Assembly (NCBI RefSeq): GCF_000799465.1 | Contig: NZ_JUGU01000001.1 | Location: 620,001-684,000, forward strand | DNA length: 64,000 nt | Direction of reading: 5' to 3' | Source: Psychroserpens sp. Hel_I_66 | GTDB lineage: Bacteria > Bacteroidota > Bacteroidia > Flavobacteriales > Flavobacteriaceae | Shown: positions 1-8,781 of the stretch, piece by piece | Position numbering within the stretch: position 1 is the stretch's first letter | How the letters are laid out: every line of letters begins with the position of its first letter | Program-made: the position numbers and the translations under genes | Notes under the pieces: model-generated | The model's database searches: none | Told to the model about the DNA's origin: nothing | The model's input: only the letters and a program-made list of their open reading frames with translations

Positions 1-53
1 TTAATCTATAATAGATTTAAATATTTGAAAATGAGATTTTTAATTCGGAAATT

Positions 54-1523
54 TTAATCTCTAAGTGTATGCTTTTTTATAATTCTTTTGCTTTCTTCCC
101 TAACTTTTTTATTCTTTCTAAGATTCCAAAGAATATCGCTGGCTTTTTTTCGCGTTTTGTCCATATCTACTATTGGATATGGGTAGTCCTTGCCTAATTC
201 AAAATTATATAGCTGCTGTTCCAATTCTGTCATTAAATAGGGTTCATGCGCAAAAGGAATTTCTAATTCTCTCAATTCTGGAACCCATTTTTTTATAAAA
301 ATTGCCTCTGGATCGTGCTCTAGACTATTTTTAATAGGGTTGTAAATTCTCAACATATTGGTACCTGTTTCTCCAGCTTGCATTTGCAATTGCGGATAAT
401 GAATTCCTGGCTCAAAGTCAAGAAACATCTGCGACAAATGTTTGGAAGCAGCTTGCCAAGGTTGCCATAAATTATGTGTAAAAAACGAAACCACTAAAGC
501 ACGCATTCTAAAATTTAAGTAACCTGTTTCATTCAAACAACGCATACAGGCATCTACGAGTGGATAACCGGTTTGACCTGTTTTCCAGGCTGTTTGGTAA
601 ATTTCGGAAATATCCTTTTTTAATTTTTGAAAGCCTTTATTGATACTTTCCTCTTCCATGGTATGTTCCATTTCAAATTTTTGCACAAAATGTGCTTGCC
701 AGCGCAAACGGGACATAAAAGCTTCTAAGGGTTTTTTGTTTTCTGAAGTTTTCTTTAAATGATAGGCCTTGTGATATACTTCACGTATGGATAAGTTTCC
801 CCAAGCCAAGTAAGGTGAAATCCTGCTACATCCTTTTCTTGCCAAATCTGGCTTAGAAATATGAAACATATAATTGACATAGCGATCGTTTAAAAAGGAG
901 TTAAGATATTTTAGTCCCATAGACCTACCACCTTTTTGAAATGGTGCATCGTCTGGAGTTTTTAATGAGGGTACTGTAAGTAATCGCTCAAGTTCTTCAA
1001 CGTCTTTAATTTGGAGTAGTTGATTTTCAGAAGGAGAAAAAGGCAGTGGCTCAATCTCAAAATAAGCATTGCATTTTTCGGTCCATAAGTCTCTATCCTT
1101 TAATCCACGTTGTACACCATTATTTATATTTTCGTGCCAAGTAATTAAGTTGTTTTTACAAAAACGCTTAAAGGATTTGTCACGGTTATATGTAATTAAA
1201 ATACCAGTTTCCTGGTGTGAAAAAATGTCTTTTATCGCATACTTTTCCATCAACTGGTTTATAGTCAATATTATATCTGCCTCAACGGTTAAAATCTTAC
1301 TATTATAGGCTTTCAATTGATCGTTCAAATCTCTAATGGATTCTTTGATGAAATTCCAATGACGTTGGCTATAATGCTCATCTTCTAAAAGCATGGTTTC
1401 AAAAGTATAGAGTAGTAGTGTGGGTTTGCCAGTGGCCAAGGCATTAAAAATAGCCTCGTTATCTTCTAACCGAAGATCACGTTTAAGCCAAACGATATGT
1501 ATTTGGGGTTTATTAATACTCAT
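54..1523 (-). CDS. Cryptochrome/photolyase family flavoprotein (divergent)
   Basis: A 489-residue member of the photolyase/cryptochrome superfamily. The N-terminal alpha/beta antenna domain opens with VWLKRDLRLEDNEA (about residues 11-24). The FAD-binding helical domain follows, with SPYLAWGNLSIREVY (about 236), SRLRWQAHF (271) and TGYPLVDACMR (318). It is divergent: the usual WREF box reads RWQAHF, and the segment that normally holds the first tryptophan of the electron-transfer triad reads HYPQLQMQAG. I therefore infer a cryptochrome-like photoreceptor or a divergent repair enzyme rather than a classical CPD photolyase. It is the last gene of the operon, and its start overlaps the end of the upstream FeS photolyase gene by 11 bp, which suggests translational coupling. 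Family certain, precise function not. Confidence 0.85.
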   Translation of the reverse strand: MSINKPQIHIVWLKRDLRLEDNEAIFNALATGKPTLLLYTFETMLLEDEHYSQRHWNFIKESIRDLNDQLKAYNSKILTVEADIILTINQLMEKYAIKDIFSHQETGILITYNRDKSFKRFCKNNLITWHENINNGVQRGLKDRDLWTEKCNAYFEIEPLPFSPSENQLLQIKDVEELERLLTVPSLKTPDDAPFQKGGRSMGLKYLNSFLNDRYVNYMFHISKPDLARKGCSRISPYLAWGNLSIREVYHKAYHLKKTSENKKPLEAFMSRLRWQAHFVQKFEMEHTMEEESINKGFQKLKKDISEIYQTAWKTGQTGYPLVDACMRCLNETGYLNFRMRALVVSFFTHNLWQPWQAASKHLSQMFLDFEPGIHYPQLQMQAGETGTNMLRIYNPIKNSLEHDPEAIFIKKWVPELRELEIPFAHEPYLMTELEQQLYNFELGKDYPYPIVDMDKTRKKASDILWNLRKNKKVREESKRIIKKHTLRD

Positions 1524-3045
1524 CTTGATGTTCTATAATATGTTGTGCTTTTTCCTTTATTTTTGTGAGTTCGTTTTGGTTCATTTTGTCTAGTAGACTA
1601 TACATCATTCCCATCCTAAAATTATTGCCCAAATGCTCTCGCTTATCGTCCAGAAAATTCCAGTAAAGGGTATTAAACGGACAAGCATCATCTCCAAATT
1701 TCTTGGATTTGTTGTAGTGACAATTTCCGCAGTAATTACTCATTTTATTAATGTAAGAACCTGAGGAGACATACGGTTTAGTTGCGATTTTTCCGCCATC
1801 TGCAAACTGGCTCATTCCTCTTGTGTTGGTGAGTTGAACCCACTCAATGGCATCCACATAAATACCCAAATACCAAGCATCAACTTCATCTGGATTTGTT
1901 TGTGTGAGCAACGCATAATTACCGGTAATCATGAGTCTTTGGATGTGATGTGCGTAGCCATTATCTAGTGAATTATTTATGGCGTTCTTTAGGCAATTCA
2001 TTTTTGTGTTGCCCGTCCAAAAAAAGTCAGCTAGTTTATTATGGTTGTTCAGCTCATTTAATGATTTGTATTCTGGCATAAAAGCCCAATACATCCCTCG
2101 CATATACTCTCGCCAACCTATGATTTGACGCACAAATCCTTCAACCTGGGAAATGTTGATATCATCACCATGCTTTCGGTAATAATTCATGACACTGGTC
2201 ACAACATCCTTGGGCGAGATCAATTTTAAATTCATTGCAAAAGATAGCCTAGAATGAAATAGATATTCCTGTTCGGTATGCATGGCATCTTGATAATCTC
2301 CAAAATGAATGAGCAATGCTTCACAAAAATACTTGAGTTGCTCAATTGCCTGACTACGTGAAATGGGATAAGGGAATGTTTTGGTTTCAAAACGTCCCAT
2401 CGTTTTAATGCCAGCAGTTTTAATATCTTTTTTTACTTCGGAAATATCATTTTTGAACAACTTGTAGTTTGGAATTTCTACATCGCCTTTCCATTTGTTT
2501 CTATTGCTTTTATCGTAGTTCCATTTGCCACCTTCCGGTTGATCTGCAACCATAAGGATATCGTGTTTTTTTCGCATATCGCGATAAAAACTCTCCATTA
2601 AGTATTGCTTTTTGCCTTTAAAAAAGATGCTTAGATCATTACGCTTCGTGTAAAAATGTTCTGCGGAAATAGAACGACTCTCAATCTCAATCTGCTCACA
2701 GAATTCCTTAAGCTGTTGGTCTAATCTATATTCGTCTGGCAACATATACTCAAAGCGCTCAGTGCCATTATCTTTAATTAAAGCTTTTAAATTTTTGGTG
2801 AGGCTTTGCGTATTTTTTTCATCATTGATTGTAAAATAAACCACGTTATGACCTTCTGCTTGTAAATCTTTGGCAAATTGCCTCATAGCAGCAAAAAACC
2901 CGATGACTTTTTGTATATGATGTGTTACATAGTCGGTTTCTTGACGCATCTCAAAAAGGCAATAGGTAACATCTTCATTGGTTTCTTTAAACCATGAGTG
3001 CTTGATATTTAGTTGATCACCTAATATGAGTCTTAGCGATTTCAT
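1513..3045 (-). CDS. FeS-type bacterial cryptochrome/(6-4) photolyase (PhrB/CryB class)
   Basis: A 510-residue protein of the FeS-BCP clade (COG3046). Members bind FAD and a [4Fe-4S] cluster, and the best-studied ones repair (6-4) photoproducts. The start KSLRLILGDQLN is typical of the clade. Four cysteines fall where the cluster ligands are expected: one in TKMNCLKNAI (about residue 351) and three in YCGNCHYN and DDACPFN (about 439, 442, 455). The segment GYAHHIQRLMITGNYALL is the conserved helix near the active site. Length is normal. It lies between the DASH-type gene (48 bp gap) and the divergent cryptochrome (11 bp overlap), so three light-driven flavoproteins are probably co-transcribed. 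Whether it repairs (6-4) lesions or only senses light cannot be told from sequence. Confidence 0.92.
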   Translation of the reverse strand: MKSLRLILGDQLNIKHSWFKETNEDVTYCLFEMRQETDYVTHHIQKVIGFFAAMRQFAKDLQAEGHNVVYFTINDEKNTQSLTKNLKALIKDNGTERFEYMLPDEYRLDQQLKEFCEQIEIESRSISAEHFYTKRNDLSIFFKGKKQYLMESFYRDMRKKHDILMVADQPEGGKWNYDKSNRNKWKGDVEIPNYKLFKNDISEVKKDIKTAGIKTMGRFETKTFPYPISRSQAIEQLKYFCEALLIHFGDYQDAMHTEQEYLFHSRLSFAMNLKLISPKDVVTSVMNYYRKHGDDINISQVEGFVRQIIGWREYMRGMYWAFMPEYKSLNELNNHNKLADFFWTGNTKMNCLKNAINNSLDNGYAHHIQRLMITGNYALLTQTNPDEVDAWYLGIYVDAIEWVQLTNTRGMSQFADGGKIATKPYVSSGSYINKMSNYCGNCHYNKSKKFGDDACPFNTLYWNFLDDKREHLGNNFRMGMMYSLLDKMNQNELTKIKEKAQHIIEHQDEY

Positions 3046-3093
3046 TAATTTATTTTTTCTTTGTTTTTCAAATATGTTTTTCTAAGTCCTTAT

Positions 3094-4404
3094 TTAAAAC
3101 AGTGTTTCCTGCAACCATAATCTTCTGTATGTTCCGTTTTCGTCATAGCGCTCTGCTTGAGAATCTACATTGAATTTTCGGTCTCTTGGATCATTTCCAA
3201 CTCCTGCCACATACATCCAATTTCCGTAGTTGGAATGCACATCATAATCAATGAGCATAGATTCAAAATAGGCTGCACCAATTCGCCAATCGAGCAATAG
3301 TTCCTTTGCAAAAAAGGAAGCTACATTTTGGCGACCACGATTGCTCATCCATCCCGTTTTTTTGATTTCAATCATGTTAGCATTTACAAAATCTGATCTG
3401 GTTTCTCCATTAATCCACGAGTTAACCTGTTTTTCGCTGTCCTTCCAATCATATTCTTTATCGAGAATTCCTCCAATTTTAAAAATGGAATTTCCATGTT
3501 TTAAAGAGATGTATTTGAAGTAATCTCTCCAAATCAACTCAAAAATGAGCCAATAGGTAGATTCGTTACTAAAATGTTCTTTTTCAAACGCTTTAATTTC
3601 CCAATAAATGGTTCTCACAGAAATACTGCCATTAGCTAACCAAGGTGAGAACTTTGAACTGAAATCTGCACCTATCAATCCGTTTCTTGTCTTTTTATAG
3701 ACACCTAACTTTTTGGTCTCGAAGAAATAATCATGTAATCTCTTTAGTGCTGCAGTTTCTCCACCTTTAAAGGGAAAAGCGGAATCTTTATGTATCTCAA
3801 AATCATTGAAACCTAAGTCTTCAAGAGTTGGTATGTGCGTATTATTAACAATCTTATCATTTTTCTCTGCGGAAATTGGCTCAACCAAAGATCTAATCTT
3901 ACTGTATTTCTCAACTTTTTTTCTAAAGTTGGTAAACACTTTTGGAATCTCATCTACAGACATTTTAATATCTTCAGGATGATATAAAAATTGATCGTAG
4001 TCACTATTAAATTTTATATTTTTTGGTAATTTGCTTTTTACTGCTTTAAGAACATCTGTTTCTTCTTTTGTCCATTCCGTTTGGAGATAAACTGAACTAA
4101 TCTCATATTTAGTCACTAAATGTTGTATTGCATATTCTGGGGTTTCCGAAGAAATAAATAATTCTACGTTTCTTTTTTTAAGATTTGATTTGAGATCTTC
4201 GACTGTTTCAATTAAAAATTTGGCTCTGTATTTTTCTGTTTTTTTAAATCCGAATTTTGACATTTCAAAATGTCTCGGATCAAAGCAGTAGAGCGCTATG
4301 ACAAATTTGTGGTTGGAAATGGCTGCATTCAAAATTCTATTGTCCTGAACTCTCAAGTCATTTCTAAACCATACTAATGCGATGTTGTTTTGTTTCTCCT
4401 GCAT
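3094..4404 (-). CDS. DASH-type cryptochrome/deoxyribodipyrimidine photolyase
   Basis: A 436-residue photolyase-superfamily protein with DASH-type hallmarks. The antenna domain starts at [15 protein letters not shown], and the FAD domain carries [42 protein letters not shown] and [15 protein letters not shown] proteins repair CPDs mainly in single-stranded or looped DNA and some act in signalling. The C terminus ends soon after the FAD domain ([10 protein letters not shown]), so it lacks the long disordered tail of some eukaryotic members. Its start lies inside the 3' end of the DUF2256 gene (31 bp overlap in another frame), consistent with translational coupling. Confidence 0.92.
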   Translation of the reverse strand: MQEKQNNIALVWFRNDLRVQDNRILNAAISNHKFVIALYCFDPRHFEMSKFGFKKTEKYRAKFLIETVEDLKSNLKKRNVELFISSETPEYAIQHLVTKYEISSVYLQTEWTKEETDVLKAVKSKLPKNIKFNSDYDQFLYHPEDIKMSVDEIPKVFTNFRKKVEKYSKIRSLVEPISAEKNDKIVNNTHIPTLEDLGFNDFEIHKDSAFPFKGGETAALKRLHDYFFETKKLGVYKKTRNGLIGADFSSKFSPWLANGSISVRTIYWEIKAFEKEHFSNESTYWLIFELIWRDYFKYISLKHGNSIFKIGGILDKEYDWKDSEKQVNSWINGETRSDFVNANMIEIKKTGWMSNRGRQNVASFFAKELLLDWRIGAAYFESMLIDYDVHSNYGNWMYVAGVGNDPRDRKFNVDSQAERYDENGTYRRLWLQETLF

Positions 4405-4514
4405 TTTTCACTACAATATTTTACGTTTTCCCAATTCTTTTCCCACTTTTTTCGCCAAGTGAATGGTAAGCCACAGGTTTGGCAAATTTTTGTTGGGAGG
4501 TGTTGTTTTTTCAT
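4374..4514 (-). CDS. DUF2256 zinc-ribbon-like small protein
   Basis: A 46-residue protein. It starts [20 protein letters not shown] and continues with a WRKKWEKNW stretch, then [12 protein letters not shown]. Two CxxC-type pairs (CQTC and CSEKC) can form one zinc-binding knuckle. This arrangement and length match the DUF2256 family, whose genes are known to sit beside photolyase/cryptochrome genes. The role is unknown; a nucleic-acid- or partner-binding accessory of the photolyases is an inference from context. The ATG at 4514 is the only plausible start, and the gene overlaps the next one by 31 bp. Confidence 0.85.
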   Translation of the reverse strand: MKKQHLPTKICQTCGLPFTWRKKWEKNWENVKYCSEKCRRNKTTSH

Positions 4515-4610
4515 GTTATCAAGCTGTTTGCTATTTGCTTTTGTCTATTAGCTGGATATTGATTTATTAGTCAATTATTAATAGAATTTACAACTTTGCT
4601 AAAGGCTAAG

Positions 4611-6035
4611 TTACACATCCACCAATTTATCAATCATACCTCTAAAAATAAAACCGTGAAATGGTAAAACGGAGTACCAATATAATCTTCCCCAAAGACC
4701 TCGAGGTCTAAAGGTTGCTGTTTGTTTTAGAAGTCCGTCCTCAATTTTAAATTCTAGCCAAGCCTCACCAGGAAGGCGCATTTCAGCATAAAGTAATAGT
4801 TTTTGCTGCTGTTTATCTGCAAAGATGACTCGCCAAAAATCCAGTGCATCTCCAACATCCAAATCTGTAGGACTCGTTCTCCCACGACGTAAACCGATAC
4901 CTCCAAAAAGTTTGTCGATATAGCCTCTTATTTTCCAAAGTATTGTTCCGTAGTACCAACCTTTTTTACCGCCAATACTCCAAATTTTATCAATTGTTTT
5001 TTCTGAATTTTTAACTGGTCTCTCTTTGTAATCTTTAAAGCAACCGTATTTTGGAACATTTATATATTTATGAAGTTGATTTCGTAAACGACCGCTACTT
5101 ACCATGGAATCTTTCCAGCTGGAAACAATACTGTTCTGTTCGATTTTTTCGAAAGCTAAAGCCACTGCTTCTTTATATGAAATTGGCTTTACATCGAGAA
5201 TTTTATTGATCTTACTTGGCTTTCCTATTATTTGTACTCCCATACTGTCCACCAGTGAAGATGCTAATTTATAGGAGGTTGAGGTTACAAAATATAACCA
5301 GTATGACGACAGTTTAGGTGTCATTACAGGAACCGTTAAAATGTACCGTTTTAAACCACGCACTTCTGCAAATTGCAGGAGCATTTGTTTGTATGTTAAA
5401 ATTTCTGGACCAAAAACGTCATAGGTCTTATTGTATAATTCTTCATTACCAACGCTATGGTGAAGAAAAGAAAGAATATCTCTAACAGCTAAGGGTTGGG
5501 TTTTTGTATTTAACCATTTTGGAGCAATCATAAATGGTAATTTTTCTACCAGATCACGAATAATCTCAAAAGATGAACTTCCTGAGCCAACTATAATTCC
5601 CGCTTTAAATATGGTTGTGGCATACTTATCTGATTTTAAAATATCTTCAACATTCTTACGGGACTTTAAATGTTTTGAGAGATTTTTTTCATTGGTAATT
5701 CCGCTGAGATAGATAACTTGTTTAACGTTTGTTTTCTCAAGTTGGGCTTTAAAATTTATTGCGCAACGCTCTTCCAAAGACTCAAAGTCTTTTGAAGAAT
5801 TTGACATGGAGTGAATTAAATAAAAAGCGATATCAATATCTTTGGGAATGTTGTGAAGTGTTTCTGGTTTTAAGAAATCAGCTTCAACGACATCGATTGT
5901 TCGATCTTCAGCGTAACTTTTATCTGCTCTTAATTTATCTCGTACAGCACAAACGACATGATGGTCACTGTTAGACAATAACGGTATTAACCGTTTGCCA
6001 ATATAACCTGTTGCGCCTGTTACGAGTATTTTCAT
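4611..6035 (-). CDS. SDR-family NAD(P)-binding protein with C-terminal DUF2867
   Basis: A 474-residue two-domain protein. The first ~290 residues are an atypical SDR/NmrA-type Rossmann domain with a glycine-rich TGATGYIGKRL nucleotide loop at residues 7-17 and VIYLSGITNE later. The C-terminal part (about 330-474) matches DUF2867, ending in the aromatic segment FRPRGLWGRLYWYSVLPFHG. The substrate is unknown. The same architecture is often seen in bacterial light-response clusters with photolyases, as here, where it sits between the flavin reductase (20 bp gap) and DUF2256. I infer a role in cofactor, lipid or isoprenoid metabolism linked to the light response; that is not shown by the sequence. 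Confidence 0.88.
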   Translation of the reverse strand: MKILVTGATGYIGKRLIPLLSNSDHHVVCAVRDKLRADKSYAEDRTIDVVEADFLKPETLHNIPKDIDIAFYLIHSMSNSSKDFESLEERCAINFKAQLEKTNVKQVIYLSGITNEKNLSKHLKSRKNVEDILKSDKYATTIFKAGIIVGSGSSSFEIIRDLVEKLPFMIAPKWLNTKTQPLAVRDILSFLHHSVGNEELYNKTYDVFGPEILTYKQMLLQFAEVRGLKRYILTVPVMTPKLSSYWLYFVTSTSYKLASSLVDSMGVQIIGKPSKINKILDVKPISYKEAVALAFEKIEQNSIVSSWKDSMVSSGRLRNQLHKYINVPKYGCFKDYKERPVKNSEKTIDKIWSIGGKKGWYYGTILWKIRGYIDKLFGGIGLRRGRTSPTDLDVGDALDFWRVIFADKQQQKLLLYAEMRLPGEAWLEFKIEDGLLKQTATFRPRGLWGRLYWYSVLPFHGFIFRGMIDKLVDV

Positions 6036-6055
6036 TCACTTTTTTGAATTAAAAT

Positions 6056-6670
6056 CTATTTTGGTCTTTGGTACTCAAACCGTGTGTTCGATTTTGGTAT
6101 AGCGTAACCATCAAGACCATTTATTGTGGCTACATTTCCTTTTACTAAGTTTACAAACCCGTCATCTTCTAACAGTTCATCTTCAATGTAAATACCAACA
6201 ATTTTACCAATAACTAAAATGGTATCGTTTGCTTTAATATGATATTGCTCAACAAATTGCATGGCCATTTTAAGAGGTGCACTTTTAACAAATGGTGCAA
6301 AAAAATCATTTTTATATTCTGAAATGAGCTGCGTTTTATCAAACTCTGATATGTGTGAATCATATTTGGCAGACGTATGATGTGCATCTTCCAAAATGGA
6401 TTCATCAATGTGATTTATAGTATAGAACCCTGTATTTTTTATGTTGTCATATGTATTTCTAGTAACCGTAGTTGGCCTACAAAAAAAACCTAACATTGCA
6501 GGATTGGAGCCCATGTGTGTGACTGAACTAAATACCGCAACATTCTCAACACCACCTTTTGATTTAGTGCCTAATAAATTAGCAGATTTGTAACCAGAAC
6601 AACTGTTTATTAAATTAATTCTGTACAAATGATCAAATGTGTCGAGATCTTCATTGCTAATATATACCAT
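6056..6670 (-). CDS. Flavin reductase-like FMN-binding split-barrel protein
   Basis: A 204-residue protein of the flavin reductase-like family (FMN-binding split barrel). Visible features are the N-terminal segment with NLINSCSGYKSANLLGTKS, the middle VAVFSSVTHMGSNPAMLGFF and FYTINHI, and the C-terminal ILVIGKIVGIYI. Relatives reduce or bind flavin using NAD(P)H. Its ATG overlaps the stop codon of the upstream kinase gene by one base (TAATG), a strong sign of translational coupling. In a cluster of three FAD-dependent photolyase-like proteins, supplying reduced flavin is an attractive but unproven role. Confidence 0.88.
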   Translation of the reverse strand: MVYISNEDLDTFDHLYRINLINSCSGYKSANLLGTKSKGGVENVAVFSSVTHMGSNPAMLGFFCRPTTVTRNTYDNIKNTGFYTINHIDESILEDAHHTSAKYDSHISEFDKTQLISEYKNDFFAPFVKSAPLKMAMQFVEQYHIKANDTILVIGKIVGIYIEDELLEDDGFVNLVKGNVATINGLDGYAIPKSNTRFEYQRPK

Positions 6671-7980
6671 TATAAGTTGTTGAAATTGTTGATTTTAATG
6701 TCTTTCGCTTTTAAATCAAACATCAAATTATACAATCCAAAAAAGGTTCGGTTGATGTATATAAAATGTTTAGAACCTCGATTGGCATTCATTTTTCGTA
6801 ACTCTGTACTTTTTGAATAGCGTTCACCGAGTTCTGATATTTTTCCAAAGAAATCACCATTTGAAAAATCAAATGTTTCAGCATGAAAAGGTTGGGTAAA
6901 TAAACTTAACATTTCATGAAACATATCTGTGAAAAAGGTAACTTCTTTAGGACTGTCATCTTTTCTTAAAATTTCTAATTGGTATAATTTTTCTATAAAA
7001 TAGTCACGATTATTGATGTTTTCTTTTTCTGCCAACTCAAAATAAGGCACGTAAAACTCATCAGGAATAGTTTTCATGCACCCAAAATCTAACGCAATTA
7101 ATTTTCCTTCTTCGGAAACTAAAAAATTGCCAGGATGCGGATCTGCATGAACCTTTTTAATCTTATGGATTTGAAACATGTAAAAGTCCCAAAGTGCTTG
7201 ACCTAATTGATTAGAATATTCTTGATTTTCGTTGTAAGCTGCAAATTCCGAAAGGTGTTCACCTTCCATATAATCCATTGTTATAATACGCTCTGAAGAT
7301 AATTCTTCATAGTATTGAGGAAACAAAAGATTTGGAATATGAGCGCATTTATGAGCAATTTCTTTGCTTTGCTCAACTTCCAAAATGTAATTTGTTTCTT
7401 CAATTAATTTGCCTTCAACTTCTTTGAAATATTTATCAGAGTCTTTTCCTTTGATGTTAAACATGCTCATGGCAATAGGTTTTACCATGGCTAAATCTGA
7501 TGCGATACTCTCAGCAACTCCCGGATATTGGATTTTCACAGCAAGTTTCTTCCCATTTTTTTCTGCAATATGGACTTGTCCTATACTTGCAGCATTTACA
7601 GAAGTTGCGTTGAATGTATCGTAAATTTCGTTTGGTAATTTTCCGAAGTATTTTTTAAATGTTTTCATCACCAATGGAGGTGATAATGGTGGTACTGAAA
7701 ACTGTGCCAAAGAAAACTTCTCAACATAGGCTTGAGGTAGAATGCTTTTTTCCATACTCAACATTTGTGCTACTTTTAGTGCACTTCCTTTAAGCTGTTT
7801 TAGTCCATCATAAATATCTTCGGCATTATTTTGATCTAATCTACCTTTGGCCTCAATTTCGGTTTTGGTTAATTTATCTCCGTAATATTTAAGATAATTA
7901 ACACCAACTTTTGCTCCTGTTGAAACCAATTTTGTAGCACGTTGAATTTTTGATGTTGGTATTTTATCAATAGTTTTCAT
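6670..7980 (-). CDS. ABC1/AarF (UbiB-type) atypical kinase
   Basis: A 436-residue member of the ABC1/ADCK/UbiB family of atypical protein-kinase-like ATPases. Family marks: the KxGQ-like KGSALKVAQMLSMEKSILP (about 65-85), ASIGQVHIAEKNGKKLAVKIQYPG (phosphate loop and ATP lysine, about 131-154), HADPHPGNFLV (catalytic loop, about 280) and LDFGCMK (metal-binding DFG, about 298). Relatives support isoprenoid-quinone or lipid metabolism; they do not clearly phosphorylate proteins. It follows the TetR gene by 10 bp and is coupled to the flavin reductase by a shared stop/start base. Co-occurrence of an ABC1 kinase with photolyases and an SDR-DUF2867 protein suggests handling of light-stressed membranes or quinones. 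Confidence 0.92.
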   Translation of the reverse strand: MKTIDKIPTSKIQRATKLVSTGAKVGVNYLKYYGDKLTKTEIEAKGRLDQNNAEDIYDGLKQLKGSALKVAQMLSMEKSILPQAYVEKFSLAQFSVPPLSPPLVMKTFKKYFGKLPNEIYDTFNATSVNAASIGQVHIAEKNGKKLAVKIQYPGVAESIASDLAMVKPIAMSMFNIKGKDSDKYFKEVEGKLIEETNYILEVEQSKEIAHKCAHIPNLLFPQYYEELSSERIITMDYMEGEHLSEFAAYNENQEYSNQLGQALWDFYMFQIHKIKKVHADPHPGNFLVSEEGKLIALDFGCMKTIPDEFYVPYFELAEKENINNRDYFIEKLYQLEILRKDDSPKEVTFFTDMFHEMLSLFTQPFHAETFDFSNGDFFGKISELGERYSKSTELRKMNANRGSKHFIYINRTFFGLYNLMFDLKAKDIKINNFNNL

Positions 7981-7990
7981 TTAGGGGCTT

Positions 7991-8647
7991 TTAGTTCATT
8001 TGTATTTTTTCTTTGAAAATGAATTTTCCAAAGTCAATTAAGCTTCTTACTGGTGCGACATCAAGTACATCAAAACTGGTATTTACTGATTTCTCAATAA
8101 AAATATCTGTTTTTTCAAATCCTGCGGAAGTATCATCAATCCAAAACTTCATGGTTAGTAATAACTGTAACCATGCGGTTTCTTTGAGTCCGCGTTGTTG
8201 TATTTTATCCAATTGCTCTTGTTTGATGTCGATAAGGTCGATACCTAAATGAACTATATAAGATGTGAAATGATGTTTTAGATCTTTAAGTAAACTCAAG
8301 CTTTTAAGACTATTTTTATGATGTTCTAAGGCATATCTTACATAACTGCGATTAGCGGTTAGATTCTCAAAAAACGTAAAATAGAAACTGAGTAATTTGT
8401 TGCGAGGGTCAAAAGATAAATAATCTTCACTTTTTTCTAAAACAGTTATTGTGTTTTGATAAAAAGCAGTGAAGACATGTTTTTCAACCGCTTCAAAAGA
8501 ACCAAAATAATCGTAGAATTTCTGCTCTTCAAAATTATTGGCTTTAGCAAAAGCATAAACCGTTTTTGGTTGTTCATTATGTTCTAAAACATAATCCATG
8601 TAGAATGAAATAATGTCGTTTTCTGTAATTTTTTTCTTTTTTGCCAT
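7991..8647 (-). CDS. TetR/AcrR-family transcriptional regulator
   Basis: A 218-residue regulator, using the ATG at 8647 (MAKKKKITEND). An upstream TTG at 8665 is also open but the ATG fits TetR proteins better. The N terminus (about 10-60) forms a three-helix HTH with VYAFAKANNFEEQKFYDYFGS, where YDYFGS replaces the common YYHFxS end of the recognition helix. The rest is helical and would form the ligand-binding and dimer domain. As first gene of the photolyase operon it probably controls its own operon. An inverted repeat just upstream (8679-8708) is a candidate operator. The signal it senses (light damage, flavin or a lipid) cannot be read from the sequence. Confidence 0.85.
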   Translation of the reverse strand: MAKKKKITENDIISFYMDYVLEHNEQPKTVYAFAKANNFEEQKFYDYFGSFEAVEKHVFTAFYQNTITVLEKSEDYLSFDPRNKLLSFYFTFFENLTANRSYVRYALEHHKNSLKSLSLLKDLKHHFTSYIVHLGIDLIDIKQEQLDKIQQRGLKETAWLQLLLTMKFWIDDTSAGFEKTDIFIEKSVNTSFDVLDVAPVRSLIDFGKFIFKEKIQMN

Positions 8648-8678
8648 GACTGTTAAATTGTGCAATAAAGGTACAAAA

Positions 8679-8708
8679 TGTTTAACAAAAACTATTAATT
8701 GTTAAACA
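8679..8708. promoter_or_regulatory. Candidate TetR operator: inverted repeat TGTTTAAC-N14-GTTAAACA
   Basis: Perfect 8-bp arms TGTTTAAC (8679-8686) and GTTAAACA (8701-8708), 14 bp apart. Further half-site-like copies flank them: GTTAAATTG at 8652-8660 and TTTAACAA at 8711-8718. The element lies about 30-60 bp upstream of the TetR start, where an autorepressor would bind. Function is inferred from position and symmetry only. Confidence 0.5.
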
Positions 8709-8781
8709 AATTTAACAAGACATTATACAATGCAGTTGTAAAAAAGGTGGTATTGCTAATCTGTGATGACTAGCAGTAATT

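Noticed and set aside
1-53. Left-edge fragment as the end of another gene
   Set aside because: Only 53 bases of AT-rich sequence are available; no coding support or repeat was found.
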